Assembly (NCBI GenBank): GCA_017409475.1
Contig: JAFQSP010000008.1
Location: 1 to 51,649 of the forward strand
Origin: Clostridia bacterium
GTDB lineage: Bacteria > Bacillota > Clostridia > Oscillospirales > Acutalibacteraceae
DNA length: 51,649 nucleotides
Direction: 5' to 3'
The translations under genes and the position numbers were made by a program. The notes below the pieces were generated by a model. That model ran no database searches and was not told where the DNA came from. It saw only the letters and a program-made list of their open reading frames with translations. This document shows positions 16,712 to 24,777 of the stretch, piece by piece. How positions within the stretch are numbered: position 1 is the stretch's first letter; each line of letters begins with the position of its first letter.

Positions 16712-16754
16712 GTAAAAAACGCTGTGAAACGTTTGGTTTCACAGCGCTTTTTTT
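16712..16754. terminator. Bidirectional terminator between DUF1015 and pheA
   Basis: Perfect 11-bp stem (16720-16730 with 16736-16746), 5-nt loop, A-run on the left and T-run on the right. It ends the DUF1015 gene and the aromatic operon, whose last stop is at 16790. Confidence 0.88.
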
Positions 16755-16789
16755 ATCGATTGTTTATAATGTTTTTATAAAGTGATAAA

Positions 16790-17914
16790 TCAGTCGATTT
16801 TTATCTCTTTTTCTTCATAGTTGCCCATTAAAGTGAATTCGTCAAGCTCCTCACTGAGCGAATTTATCGTGCAAAGGGTGTCCTTGCTAATCAGCTTTCC
16901 GATAAGGTCAACGTAGAAAAGATATTCAAAATTATGATTTTTAATCGGTCTTGATTCGATTTTTGACATATTGAGACCTGCCGCGGCAAATCGTGAAAAC
17001 ACCGAATATAAAGCACCAGGCTTATGCGGAATACTGAAAACGATGCTGATTTTATCGGCGTTTTCGCTTGTATAGAATTTGTTAGATACCGAAACGAATC
17101 GCGTAACGTTGCAGTCGGATGAGGCGATATTTTGCGCCAGTATTTTCATACCGAATTCGTTTGCAGCGGCTGTCGAGCCGATTGCACCTATCTGTTTGTT
17201 ATTCATTTCAGCCGCTTTTTTGACGCCAATTGCGGTGTTAAGACAGCCGATGGGCTCGATGTCTTTTTTATCAAGAAACTCGGCGCATTGACGAAGCGCC
17301 TGTTCATGAGAAAGAGCCTGCTTAATGTCGCTGATTTCGGCATCTTTTGTGCCAATCAGGTTGTGAGAAATTCTCGCATCAACCGCATTTGCAATATAGA
17401 ATTTTCTCTCAATCAAAAGGTCATACACCTCATGCACCGAGCCGGCCCACGAATTTTCGACCGGGACAACGCCGATTTCGGCGTCACCTCTTTCAACCGC
17501 GTCAAAAACGTCGCTAAATCTTTCGCAAAAGATGATTTCAGCGTTTTTATAAAGCTGTTTTGCTGTAACGTATGAGTAGGCACCCTTAACGCCCTGACAG
17601 GCGACCTTTTTAATGCTGTCGGGGTCGAGCGGTTCCGCTTTTATTCCGAGTTCTGAGTTCACGAGAGGGTATTGAAGCGCACGGCTTTGCTCCATAATGG
17701 TCGAGTAAATAAGCCGTGCCGCATGTCCGTATTCACCGCCGAGATTGTCTACTTTATCGAGTATTGTCTTTTCTCTTTCGGCATCGAACACCTTTTTGCC
17801 GTTATTGATTTTATACTCGGCAACCGAAAGGGAAAGATTCATTCTCTTTTTTATCAGCTCAACAATATCCTTGTCAATTTTATCTATATCGACTCTAATT
17901 TCGTCCAAGTTCAT
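16790..17914 (-). CDS. pheA: Bifunctional chorismate mutase / prephenate dehydratase (P-protein)
   Basis: Turns chorismate into prephenate and then phenylpyruvate, the branch to phenylalanine. Residues 1-85 are an AroQ-type chorismate mutase with the helix carrying KKRMNLSLSVAEYK and DAEREKTIL. Residues about 105-285 are the prephenate dehydratase with GVKGAYSYVTA, PVENSWAGSV and the NVTRF motif. A C-terminal ACT domain has KPGALYSVFSRFA and ESRP, the signature of phenylalanine feedback inhibition. It is the last gene of the aromatic operon and its ATG overlaps the aroC stop (ATGA). As tyrA here has no mutase domain, this protein should supply prephenate for both branches (inference). Confidence 0.96.
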   Translation of the reverse strand: MNLDEIRVDIDKIDKDIVELIKKRMNLSLSVAEYKINNGKKVFDAEREKTILDKVDNLGGEYGHAARLIYSTIMEQSRALQYPLVNSELGIKAEPLDPDSIKKVACQGVKGAYSYVTAKQLYKNAEIIFCERFSDVFDAVERGDAEIGVVPVENSWAGSVHEVYDLLIERKFYIANAVDARISHNLIGTKDAEISDIKQALSHEQALRQCAEFLDKKDIEPIGCLNTAIGVKKAAEMNNKQIGAIGSTAAANEFGMKILAQNIASSDCNVTRFVSVSNKFYTSENADKISIVFSIPHKPGALYSVFSRFAAAGLNMSKIESRPIKNHNFEYLFYVDLIGKLISKDTLCTINSLSEELDEFTLMGNYEEKEIKID

Positions 17915-18999
17915 ATAATTCCGTTACCTTTCAAAATATCGCAAATTACAAAGCAGACAAGGTTTTCGATAGCCGCAAGTCCTCTTACTACAACACAGGG
18001 GTCATGTCTGCCCTTTATAGAAAGGGTTTCGGTCTCCATTGTAGTTAAATTGAGGGTTTCCTGAGTCTTTGAAATTGACGGTGTCGGCTTTAAAACCGCC
18101 CTGAAAATAATCGGCATTCCGCTCGAAAGACCGCCTAAAATGCCACCGTTATTATTGCTTACGGTAGCGATTTTTCCGTCAATGCTTATGTATCGGTCGT
18201 TGGCTTCGCTTCCAAGCATTTTATCAAAGCCAAATCCTGCGCCGAATTCGATTCCCTTTACGGCAGGAACGCCAAAAAGCGCCTCGCTGATTCGACCTTC
18301 TATCGAGCCGAACATAGTGTCACCGCAACCGGCAGGAAGACCTACTACTGCGATTTCAACAGTGCCGCCAATCGAGTTTCCGTCCATTCGAGCGGCCTCG
18401 ATTTTTTCACGCATTTTATCCTCAGCCGCCTTGTCAACGGTCGGAAACGCAAGTTTGTTCAGTCCATTCAGTTGCTCGGCATCAACGTTCACGGGGTCAA
18501 AGGCGGTGTCGCCAACTCCGCCGATTGAATATACATGACCGCCAACGGTGATACCGCGCTTTTCGAGAATTTGACGGCATACGGCGCCTGCAAATGTCAT
18601 CGGGGCGGTAAGTCGTCCCGAAAAATGCCCGGAGCCGCTTAAATCATTGTTTCCGTCAAAGCGAATCGATGCGGGATAGTCGGCGTGCGACGGTCTTGGC
18701 ATGGCCTCAAATTCGCTGTAATCGCTCGACCGAGTATTAGTATTGTATATAACTGAACAAAGAGGCGCACCCGTAGTTGCCGAGCCCTTTATTCCTGATA
18801 AAATTTGGGGAATGTCATCCTCTTTTCTTGGTGTTGCGGTTTTATCCTTGCCGGGAGCCCGTCTTGCCATCTGTTCGGCAATTTTATCAAGGTCGAGTTC
18901 AATTCCCGCAGGTAATCCGTCGATAACTGCACCAATCGCCTTTCCGTGACTTTCGCCGAATATTTGAAGCGAAATATATTTACCTATATTAGATGACAT
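17911..18999 (-). CDS. aroC: Chorismate synthase
   Basis: Last step of the shikimate pathway, converting EPSP to chorismate with reduced FMN. A protein of 362 residues of normal length. Family landmarks are FGESHGKAIG at the N terminus, RRAPGKDKTATPRKEDD, GSGHFSGRLTAP and the C-terminal IKGRHDPCVVVRGL. The start was set at the ATG at 18999, 8 bases after GGAGG; a GTG three codons earlier overlaps that ribosome binding site. The start lies 11 bases inside the end of aroA, so translation is probably coupled. Confidence 0.96.
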   Translation of the reverse strand: MSSNIGKYISLQIFGESHGKAIGAVIDGLPAGIELDLDKIAEQMARRAPGKDKTATPRKEDDIPQILSGIKGSATTGAPLCSVIYNTNTRSSDYSEFEAMPRPSHADYPASIRFDGNNDLSGSGHFSGRLTAPMTFAGAVCRQILEKRGITVGGHVYSIGGVGDTAFDPVNVDAEQLNGLNKLAFPTVDKAAEDKMREKIEAARMDGNSIGGTVEIAVVGLPAGCGDTMFGSIEGRISEALFGVPAVKGIEFGAGFGFDKMLGSEANDRYISIDGKIATVSNNNGGILGGLSSGMPIIFRAVLKPTPSISKTQETLNLTTMETETLSIKGRHDPCVVVRGLAAIENLVCFVICDILKGNGII

Positions 19000-20245
19000 T
19001 AACAGCACCTCCGATGCTCATAAAATCTTCAAAAAATTTGGGATATGATTTATTTACCGCTTCTGCGCATGAAATTGTACTTTTGTTTTCGGCATATGCG
19101 GCGGCAATACTGAAAGCCATAACAATTCGGTGGTCGGCAAATCCGTCGATGTTTCCGCCCTTTAATCGTTCGCCGTCGATGACGAGAAAATCTCTTCCTT
19201 CGACAACGCTTATTCCGTTCATGACCAGCCCTCTTGCAATGGCAGAAAGGCGGTCACTTTCTTTTATTCTCAGTCGGTAAGCGTTATTTATGGTTGACCT
19301 GCCGTTACATTCGCCCAAAACGGCGGCAATCGGAGGTATAATATCGGGAATTTGAGACGCGTCGATGGTTACGGGTAAAAGCTCACCCTTTTCGGCGCAA
19401 AGAACGCCATCCTTCCATTCGATTTTTGCACCGATTTCCTTAAATATTCTTTCGCATTCGCGGTCACCCTGTAACGAGTTTTTATTTAGTCCGTGTATTC
19501 TTATTTCGCCGCCAAGAGCCGCAGCCGCAAGAAAAAATGCCGCCTGCGACCAATCTCCCTCAACCGTAATGTCGGTAGCTGTGAGGGTTGACGGGTGGAT
19601 TAAATATCCGCATTCGGTCTTTTCAATTTTTGCGCCAAATTGTGAAAGTGTATCTACCGTCATATCAACGTATCCCGCCGATTCGAGAGGTGAGGATATA
19701 ATGATTTCCGCCTCTTTACCTATGTATGCGAGGGCAAAAAGAAGCCCCGTGATATACTGTGAGCTGACCGAGCCGCCGATTACAAATCGACCTTCGCCGA
19801 GTTTACCGCTTATTTCGAGCGGCAGATTTACGTTTGAGGTGTAGTGGCAGTTGATGTTATGCTCACCAAGAAGATTTGTAATCGCGGAAAGCGGTCTTTC
19901 TATAAGTCGACCGTGTCCTTCGAATACTGCGCTAACGCCGAGAGCTGCCGCAATCGGAATAAAAAATCTAAGCGTCGAGCCGGATTCGCCGCAATCAATT
20001 ACGGCGCTTTTTTTCGGCTCGGTTATTCCCATGATAATGTAATCGTCACCGTCGGTTTCGACGGTAGCACCGAGCGCTTTTATTGCGCCGAGGGTTGCAA
20101 GAATATCGTCAGAAAGCGAAACACCTTTAATTCGGCTCTTTCCTTTTGCGAGAGCGGCGCAAATGATTGCGCGGTGAGACGCGCTTTTTGACGAGGGAAC
20201 GGTTACGTCGCCCGAAAGTCGCTTTGGCGTAATTATCGCATTCAC
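18989..20245 (-). CDS. aroA: EPSP synthase (3-phosphoshikimate 1-carboxyvinyltransferase)
   Basis: Joins shikimate-3-phosphate and phosphoenolpyruvate; the target of glyphosate. A 418-residue protein with SKSASHRAII near the N terminus, the PEP-loop CGESGSTLRFF, SQYITGLLFALA, and the C-terminal RIKESDRL and DHRIVMAFSIAA. By alignment with E. coli EPSPS (GNAGTAMRP), the Gly96 equivalent is kept, Thr97 is Ser and Pro101 is Phe. Starts with GTG, as no in-frame ATG is near and GGGAGC stands 10 bases upstream. It begins 2 bases after the aroB stop and overlaps aroC by 11 bases. Confidence 0.95.
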   Translation of the reverse strand: MNAIITPKRLSGDVTVPSSKSASHRAIICAALAKGKSRIKGVSLSDDILATLGAIKALGATVETDGDDYIIMGITEPKKSAVIDCGESGSTLRFFIPIAAALGVSAVFEGHGRLIERPLSAITNLLGEHNINCHYTSNVNLPLEISGKLGEGRFVIGGSVSSQYITGLLFALAYIGKEAEIIISSPLESAGYVDMTVDTLSQFGAKIEKTECGYLIHPSTLTATDITVEGDWSQAAFFLAAAALGGEIRIHGLNKNSLQGDRECERIFKEIGAKIEWKDGVLCAEKGELLPVTIDASQIPDIIPPIAAVLGECNGRSTINNAYRLRIKESDRLSAIARGLVMNGISVVEGRDFLVIDGERLKGGNIDGFADHRIVMAFSIAAAYAENKSTISCAEAVNKSYPKFFEDFMSIGGAVNVI

Positions 20246-20247
20246 TT

Positions 20248-21297
20248 TTACTCAGCTCCCTTTAAAAAGTCTCCGAATTTGTCACACTCGGTTTTGTAAA
20301 TATACCCCTCGCCAATATCCTTGATTAGAATGATATTGAGGCTGTCAGAGCGTCTCTTTTTATCATTCATTGCGGCATTGGCTATAATCTCTTTTTCATA
20401 ATCGGTTTCGGTCGGCATACCGTATTTTTCAAGTAGTTTTTCTATTTTCTCAGCGACACCAACCTTTGTCAGTCCTTTTGCTTCGGCGGCTTTTGAAAGC
20501 GCAACCATACCTACGCCAACCGCCATTCCGTGAGAGAGACCGCTGAAATTATCCAGCTTTTCAATCGCGTGACCTACCGTGTGACCAAAGTTGAGGAGCA
20601 TTCTTTCATTCCGCTCCATAAAATCAGTCTCAACAATATCCGCCTTAATTTTCACACATTCGTAAATAATTTCGTCAATGTCGGCGTATTTTTCTCCGCT
20701 TTCGAGCTTTTCAAAAAGTCCTTTTGAGCGAATACAACCATATTTAATAATTTCGCCCATACCGTCGGCCATATATTTTTCATCAAGGGTTGACAGGGTA
20801 TCGGGGTCGATAAGCACAAGCGAGGGATGATGAAACGCCCCGACAAGATTTTTGCCAACTTTAAGGTCGCAGCCCGTCTTTCCGCCGACCGATGAATCAA
20901 CCTGCGCAAGTAATGATGTCGGTATCTGCACAAAGCTGATTGAGCGCAGATAAATTGCCGCCGCAAAGCCGCACATATCGCCGCAAACACCGCCACCGAG
21001 CGCAACGGCAATATCCGAACGGGTAAGTCCGCATTCGGCAAAAAACTCGACCATTTTCATTACCGTTTCTATGGTTTTATTCTCTTCTCCGTGAGGAAAA
21101 ATGAAGCTAAACACCTTGAAACCGGCTCCTTCAAGCGAAGCTGTAACAGCGTCAAGATAGTGCTTTGCCACGTTGTCGTCGGTTACAATGGCGGCGGTAT
21201 TGGCCTTTGAAATCTTCTTAATCTCTTCGCCACAGCTGTTTATAATTCCTCTTTTGATTAAAATATTGTATTTATTAAGTACGTTTATGCTTTTCAT
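20248..21297 (-). CDS. aroB: 3-dehydroquinate synthase
   Basis: Cyclises DAHP to 3-dehydroquinate using NAD and a divalent metal. A 349-residue protein with ALGGGVCGDMCGFAA, the IPTSLLAQVDSSVGGKTG loop, FHHPSLVLID, and the metal site histidines in LLNFGHTVGHAIE. This is the first committed ring-forming enzyme in the operon. DAHP synthase, which supplies its substrate, is not in the window. Its ATG shares one base with the tyrA stop (TAATG). Confidence 0.96.
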   Translation of the reverse strand: MKSINVLNKYNILIKRGIINSCGEEIKKISKANTAAIVTDDNVAKHYLDAVTASLEGAGFKVFSFIFPHGEENKTIETVMKMVEFFAECGLTRSDIAVALGGGVCGDMCGFAAAIYLRSISFVQIPTSLLAQVDSSVGGKTGCDLKVGKNLVGAFHHPSLVLIDPDTLSTLDEKYMADGMGEIIKYGCIRSKGLFEKLESGEKYADIDEIIYECVKIKADIVETDFMERNERMLLNFGHTVGHAIEKLDNFSGLSHGMAVGVGMVALSKAAEAKGLTKVGVAEKIEKLLEKYGMPTETDYEKEIIANAAMNDKKRRSDSLNIILIKDIGEGYIYKTECDKFGDFLKGAE

Positions 21298-22121
21298 TAT
21301 GTTTTCTCTTTCAGTTCACGTGATTTTATCATCATTCGGCTGAGAGCGCCCTTGTCCTCGTTTTTGATTGCCGTTTTGAATGCCGAAAGATTTTTTATCA
21401 GCTCGTCAATTTCGTCGCAAAGATGGTCGGCGTTGTCGATAAAAAGCTCCGACCACATAACGTCGTTTATGAATGCAACCCTCGTAACGTCGAGGAATGA
21501 GCCGGCCGAAAATCCCTTGTGTGAAAGGGCAAGCGGGTCGGAAATATAGCTGCAAGCAAGCACGTGGGGAAGCTGGGAGGTAAAGGCAATCATTTTATCG
21601 TGCCTTTCGGGGGTGCAAACTGTACAGCGGATGAATCCGATTTGCTCGGCGATATTTTGAAGTAGCTTCGCCGCCTCGCTATCAGGTTCATCGGTTGTGA
21701 TAATGAGACTTGCCCCTTTATAAAGGTCGGCGTCGCTGTAATCAAAGCCGCTGTGTTCCTTTCCTGCCATGGGGTGAGCACCGATAAAGGTGAATTTGCC
21801 ATCGAATACCTTGTCCGAAAGTTGACTGTAAATGGCTCTCTTAACGCCGCAGCTATCGGCGACAACAGCACCCTCTTTGAAGAGGTCAACATTATTATTT
21901 ATAAAATCGGCGGCAGCCTTTGGATAAAGCGAAACGATTACAAGGTCGGCGTTTTTAATATCGTCATTATCGGCTACCTTGTCAATTGCGCCGTGAGAAA
22001 GGGCATATTTAATTACGGTTTCGTCAGCGTCAATGCCAATTACGCGGTTATCTGTATATCGCTTAATTGCCTTTGCGTATGAGCCGCCGATAAGACCGAG
22101 CCCGACAATTAAAATGTTCAT
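21297..22121 (-). CDS. tyrA: Prephenate dehydrogenase
   Basis: Oxidatively decarboxylates prephenate to 4-hydroxyphenylpyruvate, the branch to tyrosine. A 274-residue protein with an N-terminal NAD site GLGLIGGSYAKAI and the catalytic region IGAHPMAGKEHSGF. The helical C-terminal domain contains FTSQLPHVLACSYI and GSFLDVTRVA. It is the short form with no chorismate mutase domain and no C-terminal ACT domain, so tyrosine feedback through an ACT domain is not expected. It sits within the shikimate genes, overlapping aroK by 4 bases (ATGA) and aroB by one. Confidence 0.94.
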   Translation of the reverse strand: MNILIVGLGLIGGSYAKAIKRYTDNRVIGIDADETVIKYALSHGAIDKVADNDDIKNADLVIVSLYPKAAADFINNNVDLFKEGAVVADSCGVKRAIYSQLSDKVFDGKFTFIGAHPMAGKEHSGFDYSDADLYKGASLIITTDEPDSEAAKLLQNIAEQIGFIRCTVCTPERHDKMIAFTSQLPHVLACSYISDPLALSHKGFSAGSFLDVTRVAFINDVMWSELFIDNADHLCDEIDELIKNLSAFKTAIKNEDKGALSRMMIKSRELKEKT

Positions 22122-22624
22122 TTTGCCTTTTCTCCTTTTATGTAATATTTAATGATATTATCCGCAATTTCCCTTGCCGAAACGTCACCGCATACGGTAA
22201 TCGTAAAGTCGCAATTTTTATTATAAATCGGGTTTCGTTTATCAAAAAGTGCCTTTGTTTCATCGTTCAAAAGGGGGCGCCGACTATCATTGCCGATTCT
22301 TTTCAGTATGGTTTCGAGGTCAACATCGATAAAGATAACCTTACCGTTTTTTGAAAGCACCTCTTTGTTTCGGTCAAAGGTGAGAGCACCGCCGCCCGTT
22401 GCGATAATTTTGTTATCCTCGCGCGAAAGCTCGGCGCAAATTTCGTGTTCCTTATCTCTAAAATAAGCTTCGCCTTCGGTGTCAAAAATTTCTCTTATTT
22501 TTCGGCCTTCTCTTTCTTCAATGACCTTGTCGGTGTCGATAAAATCGAGGTTTAATCTTCGCGCAATAATTTTGCCTATGGTGGTTTTTCCGCAGCCCAT
22601 AAATCCGCTGAGAATTATGTTCAT
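22118..22624 (-). CDS. aroK: Shikimate kinase
   Basis: Phosphorylates shikimate at the 3-hydroxyl. A 168-residue P-loop kinase with Walker A GFMGCGKTTIG, the shikimate-binding DFIDTDK and EGEAYFRDKE, ATGGGAL, and the lid Arg in NDSRRPLL. Start and stop overlap with both neighbours by ATGA (aroE stop and tyrA start), giving tight translational coupling. Confidence 0.96.
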   Translation of the reverse strand: MNIILSGFMGCGKTTIGKIIARRLNLDFIDTDKVIEEREGRKIREIFDTEGEAYFRDKEHEICAELSREDNKIIATGGGALTFDRNKEVLSKNGKVIFIDVDLETILKRIGNDSRRPLLNDETKALFDKRNPIYNKNCDFTITVCGDVSAREIADNIIKYYIKGEKAK

Positions 22625-23478
22625 GCTTCGTCACCGCCCTTGAAAACAACACTTAACTCACTCGAAGCATCCTTTATAATTCGGTCGATTTGGCGGTCGT
22701 CGAATTTAGCGTCGTACCATATTTCGTGCGCTTTTGCCGCTTGCAGTACCAGCATTGACATTCCGCCATCGGATTTTATTCCGTTTTTTCTCGCCAGTCG
22801 CAAAAATTCGGTTTCTTCGGGATTGTATATGAGGTCATAAACAGCTTTACAGCGGCAAATTTGCTCCTCGGTAAGTACTGATTTTTCGGTGTTTGGGTAC
22901 ATTCCAACGGGTGTAGCGTTTACAGCAAGGTCGTATTCGCCGCTAATTTCGTCATAGCTTATGATTTCAATTTCGATTTCGCTGAAATGAGTATGTATTT
23001 CGTCGCAAAGAGCCTTTGCCTTGTCCTCACTACCTTTTCTGATTCCAAAGGTCATTTTGCATCCCTTTTCAGCGGCGGCAAAGGCAACCGCACGCGAAGC
23101 ACCGCCGATTCCACATATCAAAACATTTCCCGAAAGGCTGATGTTTGCGCGCGAAAGAGCGGTCATAAAGCCGTATTTATCGGTATTGTAGCCGGTCGCT
23201 TTTTCGCCGATAGCAACGGTGTTAACCGCGCCGCAAAGCTCGGCTGATTTATCAAGCTCGTCAAGCAGCGGTATTATTGCCTGTTTGTGAGGTATTGTGA
23301 CGTTAAAACCGTTAAGAAGCGAAAGATTACCAAATTCTTCTTTTAATTCTTCGGGGGCTATGTCGGATTTTGTATATTCGGCATTTACTCCGCTTATTTG
23401 AAATAAACGTCCGTGAATAAAAGGTGACATGGTGTGACCGATGGGATGACCTATAACCGAATATTTTTTGTTACTCAT
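22621..23478 (-). CDS. aroE: Shikimate dehydrogenase
   Basis: Reduces 3-dehydroshikimate to shikimate with NADPH. A 285-residue protein with the substrate-binding IGHPIGHTMSPFIHG, the catalytic FNVTIPHKQAI lysine and the CGAVNTV loop. A Rossmann domain follows with ICGIGGASRAVAFAA and VNATPVGMYPN. First gene of the aromatic operon, with AAGGAGG 9 bases upstream. Dehydroquinase (aroQ or aroD), needed to make its substrate, is absent from the operon and the window. Confidence 0.95.
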   Translation of the reverse strand: MSNKKYSVIGHPIGHTMSPFIHGRLFQISGVNAEYTKSDIAPEELKEEFGNLSLLNGFNVTIPHKQAIIPLLDELDKSAELCGAVNTVAIGEKATGYNTDKYGFMTALSRANISLSGNVLICGIGGASRAVAFAAAEKGCKMTFGIRKGSEDKAKALCDEIHTHFSEIEIEIISYDEISGEYDLAVNATPVGMYPNTEKSVLTEEQICRCKAVYDLIYNPEETEFLRLARKNGIKSDGGMSMLVLQAAKAHEIWYDAKFDDRQIDRIIKDASSELSVVFKGGDEA

Positions 23479-23528
23479 TTTTCGACCGCCTCCTTAAACT
23501 TAAAAATCAAAAAAATTATCAAAACCTA

Positions 23529-23557
23529 TTGACAAAGGGCTAATACTTAAATATTAT
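23529..23557 (+). promoter_or_regulatory. Promoter of acpP
   Basis: -35 TTGACA (23529-23534), 17-bp spacer, -10 TATTAT (23552-23557). Predicted transcription start near 23564, 77 bases before the acpP ATG. Confidence 0.8.
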
Positions 23558-23575
23558 TTATTAAGACATTTCATT

Positions 23576-23604
23576 ATAATATCATATTTATTTTGAGATG
23601 TAAA
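23576..23604 (-). promoter_or_regulatory. Promoter of the aroE-pheA operon
   Basis: Minus strand -35 TTTACA (23604-23599), 17-bp spacer, extended -10 TGaTATTAT (-10 at 23581-23576). Predicted start near 23569, about 90 bases before aroE. It faces the acpP promoter, with the two -10 elements 18 bp apart. Confidence 0.7.
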
Positions 23605-23640
23605 CAAATTGACGCAACTTTTTTGTTAAGGAGAGTATTT

Positions 23641-23868
23641 ATGGTATTCGAAAAGGTTAGAGATATTCTTTGTGATCAGCTCGATCTTGAGCAGGATGAA
23701 GTCACCATGACATCAAATATTGTCGAAAATCTTGGCGCAGACAGTCTTGATATGGTTGACCTTGTTATGTCTATCGAGGATGAATTCGAGCTCGAAGTAG
23801 CCGACGAAGATATTGAAGGAATTAAAACAGTTGGCGATATCGTTCGCTATATTGAAGAGAATAAATAA
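23641..23868 (+). CDS. acpP: Acyl carrier protein
   Basis: Carries growing fatty acyl chains on a phosphopantetheine arm. A 75-residue acidic helical protein with the attachment site GADSLDMVDL (Ser35). The start is the ATG at 23641 after AAGGAGAG; an in-frame extension upstream covers the promoter region and lacks a ribosome binding site. No other fatty acid gene adjoins it, so this may be a stand-alone or secondary carrier protein. It shares its control region with the aromatic operon. Confidence 0.94.
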   Translation: MVFEKVRDILCDQLDLEQDEVTMTSNIVENLGADSLDMVDLVMSIEDEFELEVADEDIEGIKTVGDIVRYIEENK

Positions 23869-23909
23869 TTTTATCGATACATACGACACACCATTTTTAT
23901 TTAATCAAG

Positions 23910-23946
23910 CCGTTTTAAGGGAAAAAAGCCTTTAAGACGGTTTTGG
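23910..23946 (+). terminator. Probable terminator after acpP
   Basis: Stem of about 11 bp with one bulge (23910-23920 with 23929-23940), 8-nt loop, short T-run. Weaker than the other terminators here, so partial readthrough into the next gene is possible. Confidence 0.6.
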
Positions 23947-23964
23947 TGTATTTTTGGAGTTAAT

Positions 23965-24777
23965 ATGAAGCTTGAATTTGGCGTTTTTCCATACGGAAAG
24001 AAAAAGGCTTTGACCATGAGCTATGATGACGGTCCCATCTACGACCGTCAATTAGTAGAAATCTTTAACAAATACGGTATAAAGGGTACGTTTCATCTTA
24101 ATAGCGGACGTAATTCGGCTGACGGTTGGAGCCTTTCGGCTGAGGAGTGTATCGAGCTTTTTTCGGGACACGAAATTTCCTGTCACGCAAAAAATCATCC
24201 GAATATGACCGAGCTCACAGACGAGGAAAACGTGAACGAAATTTTGGCCGACCGCCTTATGTACGAGAATCGTTGCGGCTATGTTATCCGCGGAATGTCC
24301 TATCCATACGGCTGGTTTAACGATGATGTAATCGGCAGCTGTAAAAAAGCGGGAATGGTCTATGCCCGAACGGTTCATTCAACTGAAGCTTTTGATTTCC
24401 CGACCGATTTTATGAAGTGGCATCCAACAGCCCATCATAATAACGAGCGTCTTTTTGAGCTTCTTGACGAGTTTTTAAATGCCCCTGAGGAAAAGGCAAG
24501 GCTTATGTATATTTGGGGCCACAGTTACGAATTTGACCGCGATAATAATTGGAATGTAATCGAAGAATTTTGTAAAAAAGCGGGAAATAGAGACGATGTT
24601 TTTTATGCCACGAATATTGAAATTTACGATTATTTTACCTGTATGAATAAAATGAATGTAAGTGCCGACGGCACGGTAATAAACAATCCCACAGCGACTG
24701 AAATTTGGTTTTATGCCGACGATGAGCTCATGTCGGTAAAACCAGGCGAAACGATTAGATTAGGAGAGAGAAAATAA
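23965..24777 (+). CDS. Polysaccharide deacetylase family (NodB-fold) protein
   Basis: A 270-residue carbohydrate esterase 4-type protein with no signal peptide. Motif 1 TMSYDDGP gives catalytic Asp21 and metal ligand Asp22, motif 2 HAKNH gives His74 and His78, motif 3 [12 protein letters not shown] and a late YIWGHSYEF follow. Such enzymes remove N-acetyl groups from glycans. With no export signal, a cytosolic or unusual substrate is possible, and some relatives act on small amides. Its stop overlaps the proS start (TAATG), so the two are translated together. The reason for this pairing is unclear. Confidence 0.85.
   Translation: MKLEFGVFPYGKKKALTMSYDDGPIYDRQLVEIFNKYGIKGTFHLNSGRNSADGWSLSAEECIELFSGHEISCHAKNHPNMTELTDEENVNEILADRLMYENRCGYVIRGMSYPYGWFNDDVIGSCKKAGMVYARTVHSTEAFDFPTDFMKWHPTAHHNNERLFELLDEFLNAPEEKARLMYIWGHSYEFDRDNNWNVIEEFCKKAGNRDDVFYATNIEIYDYFTCMNKMNVSADGTVINNPTATEIWFYADDELMSVKPGETIRLGERK

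Noticed and set aside
23479-23640. T-box or riboswitch ahead of aroE
   Set aside because: The leader is about 90 nt and has no T-box AGGGTGG block, specifier-like stem or terminator.
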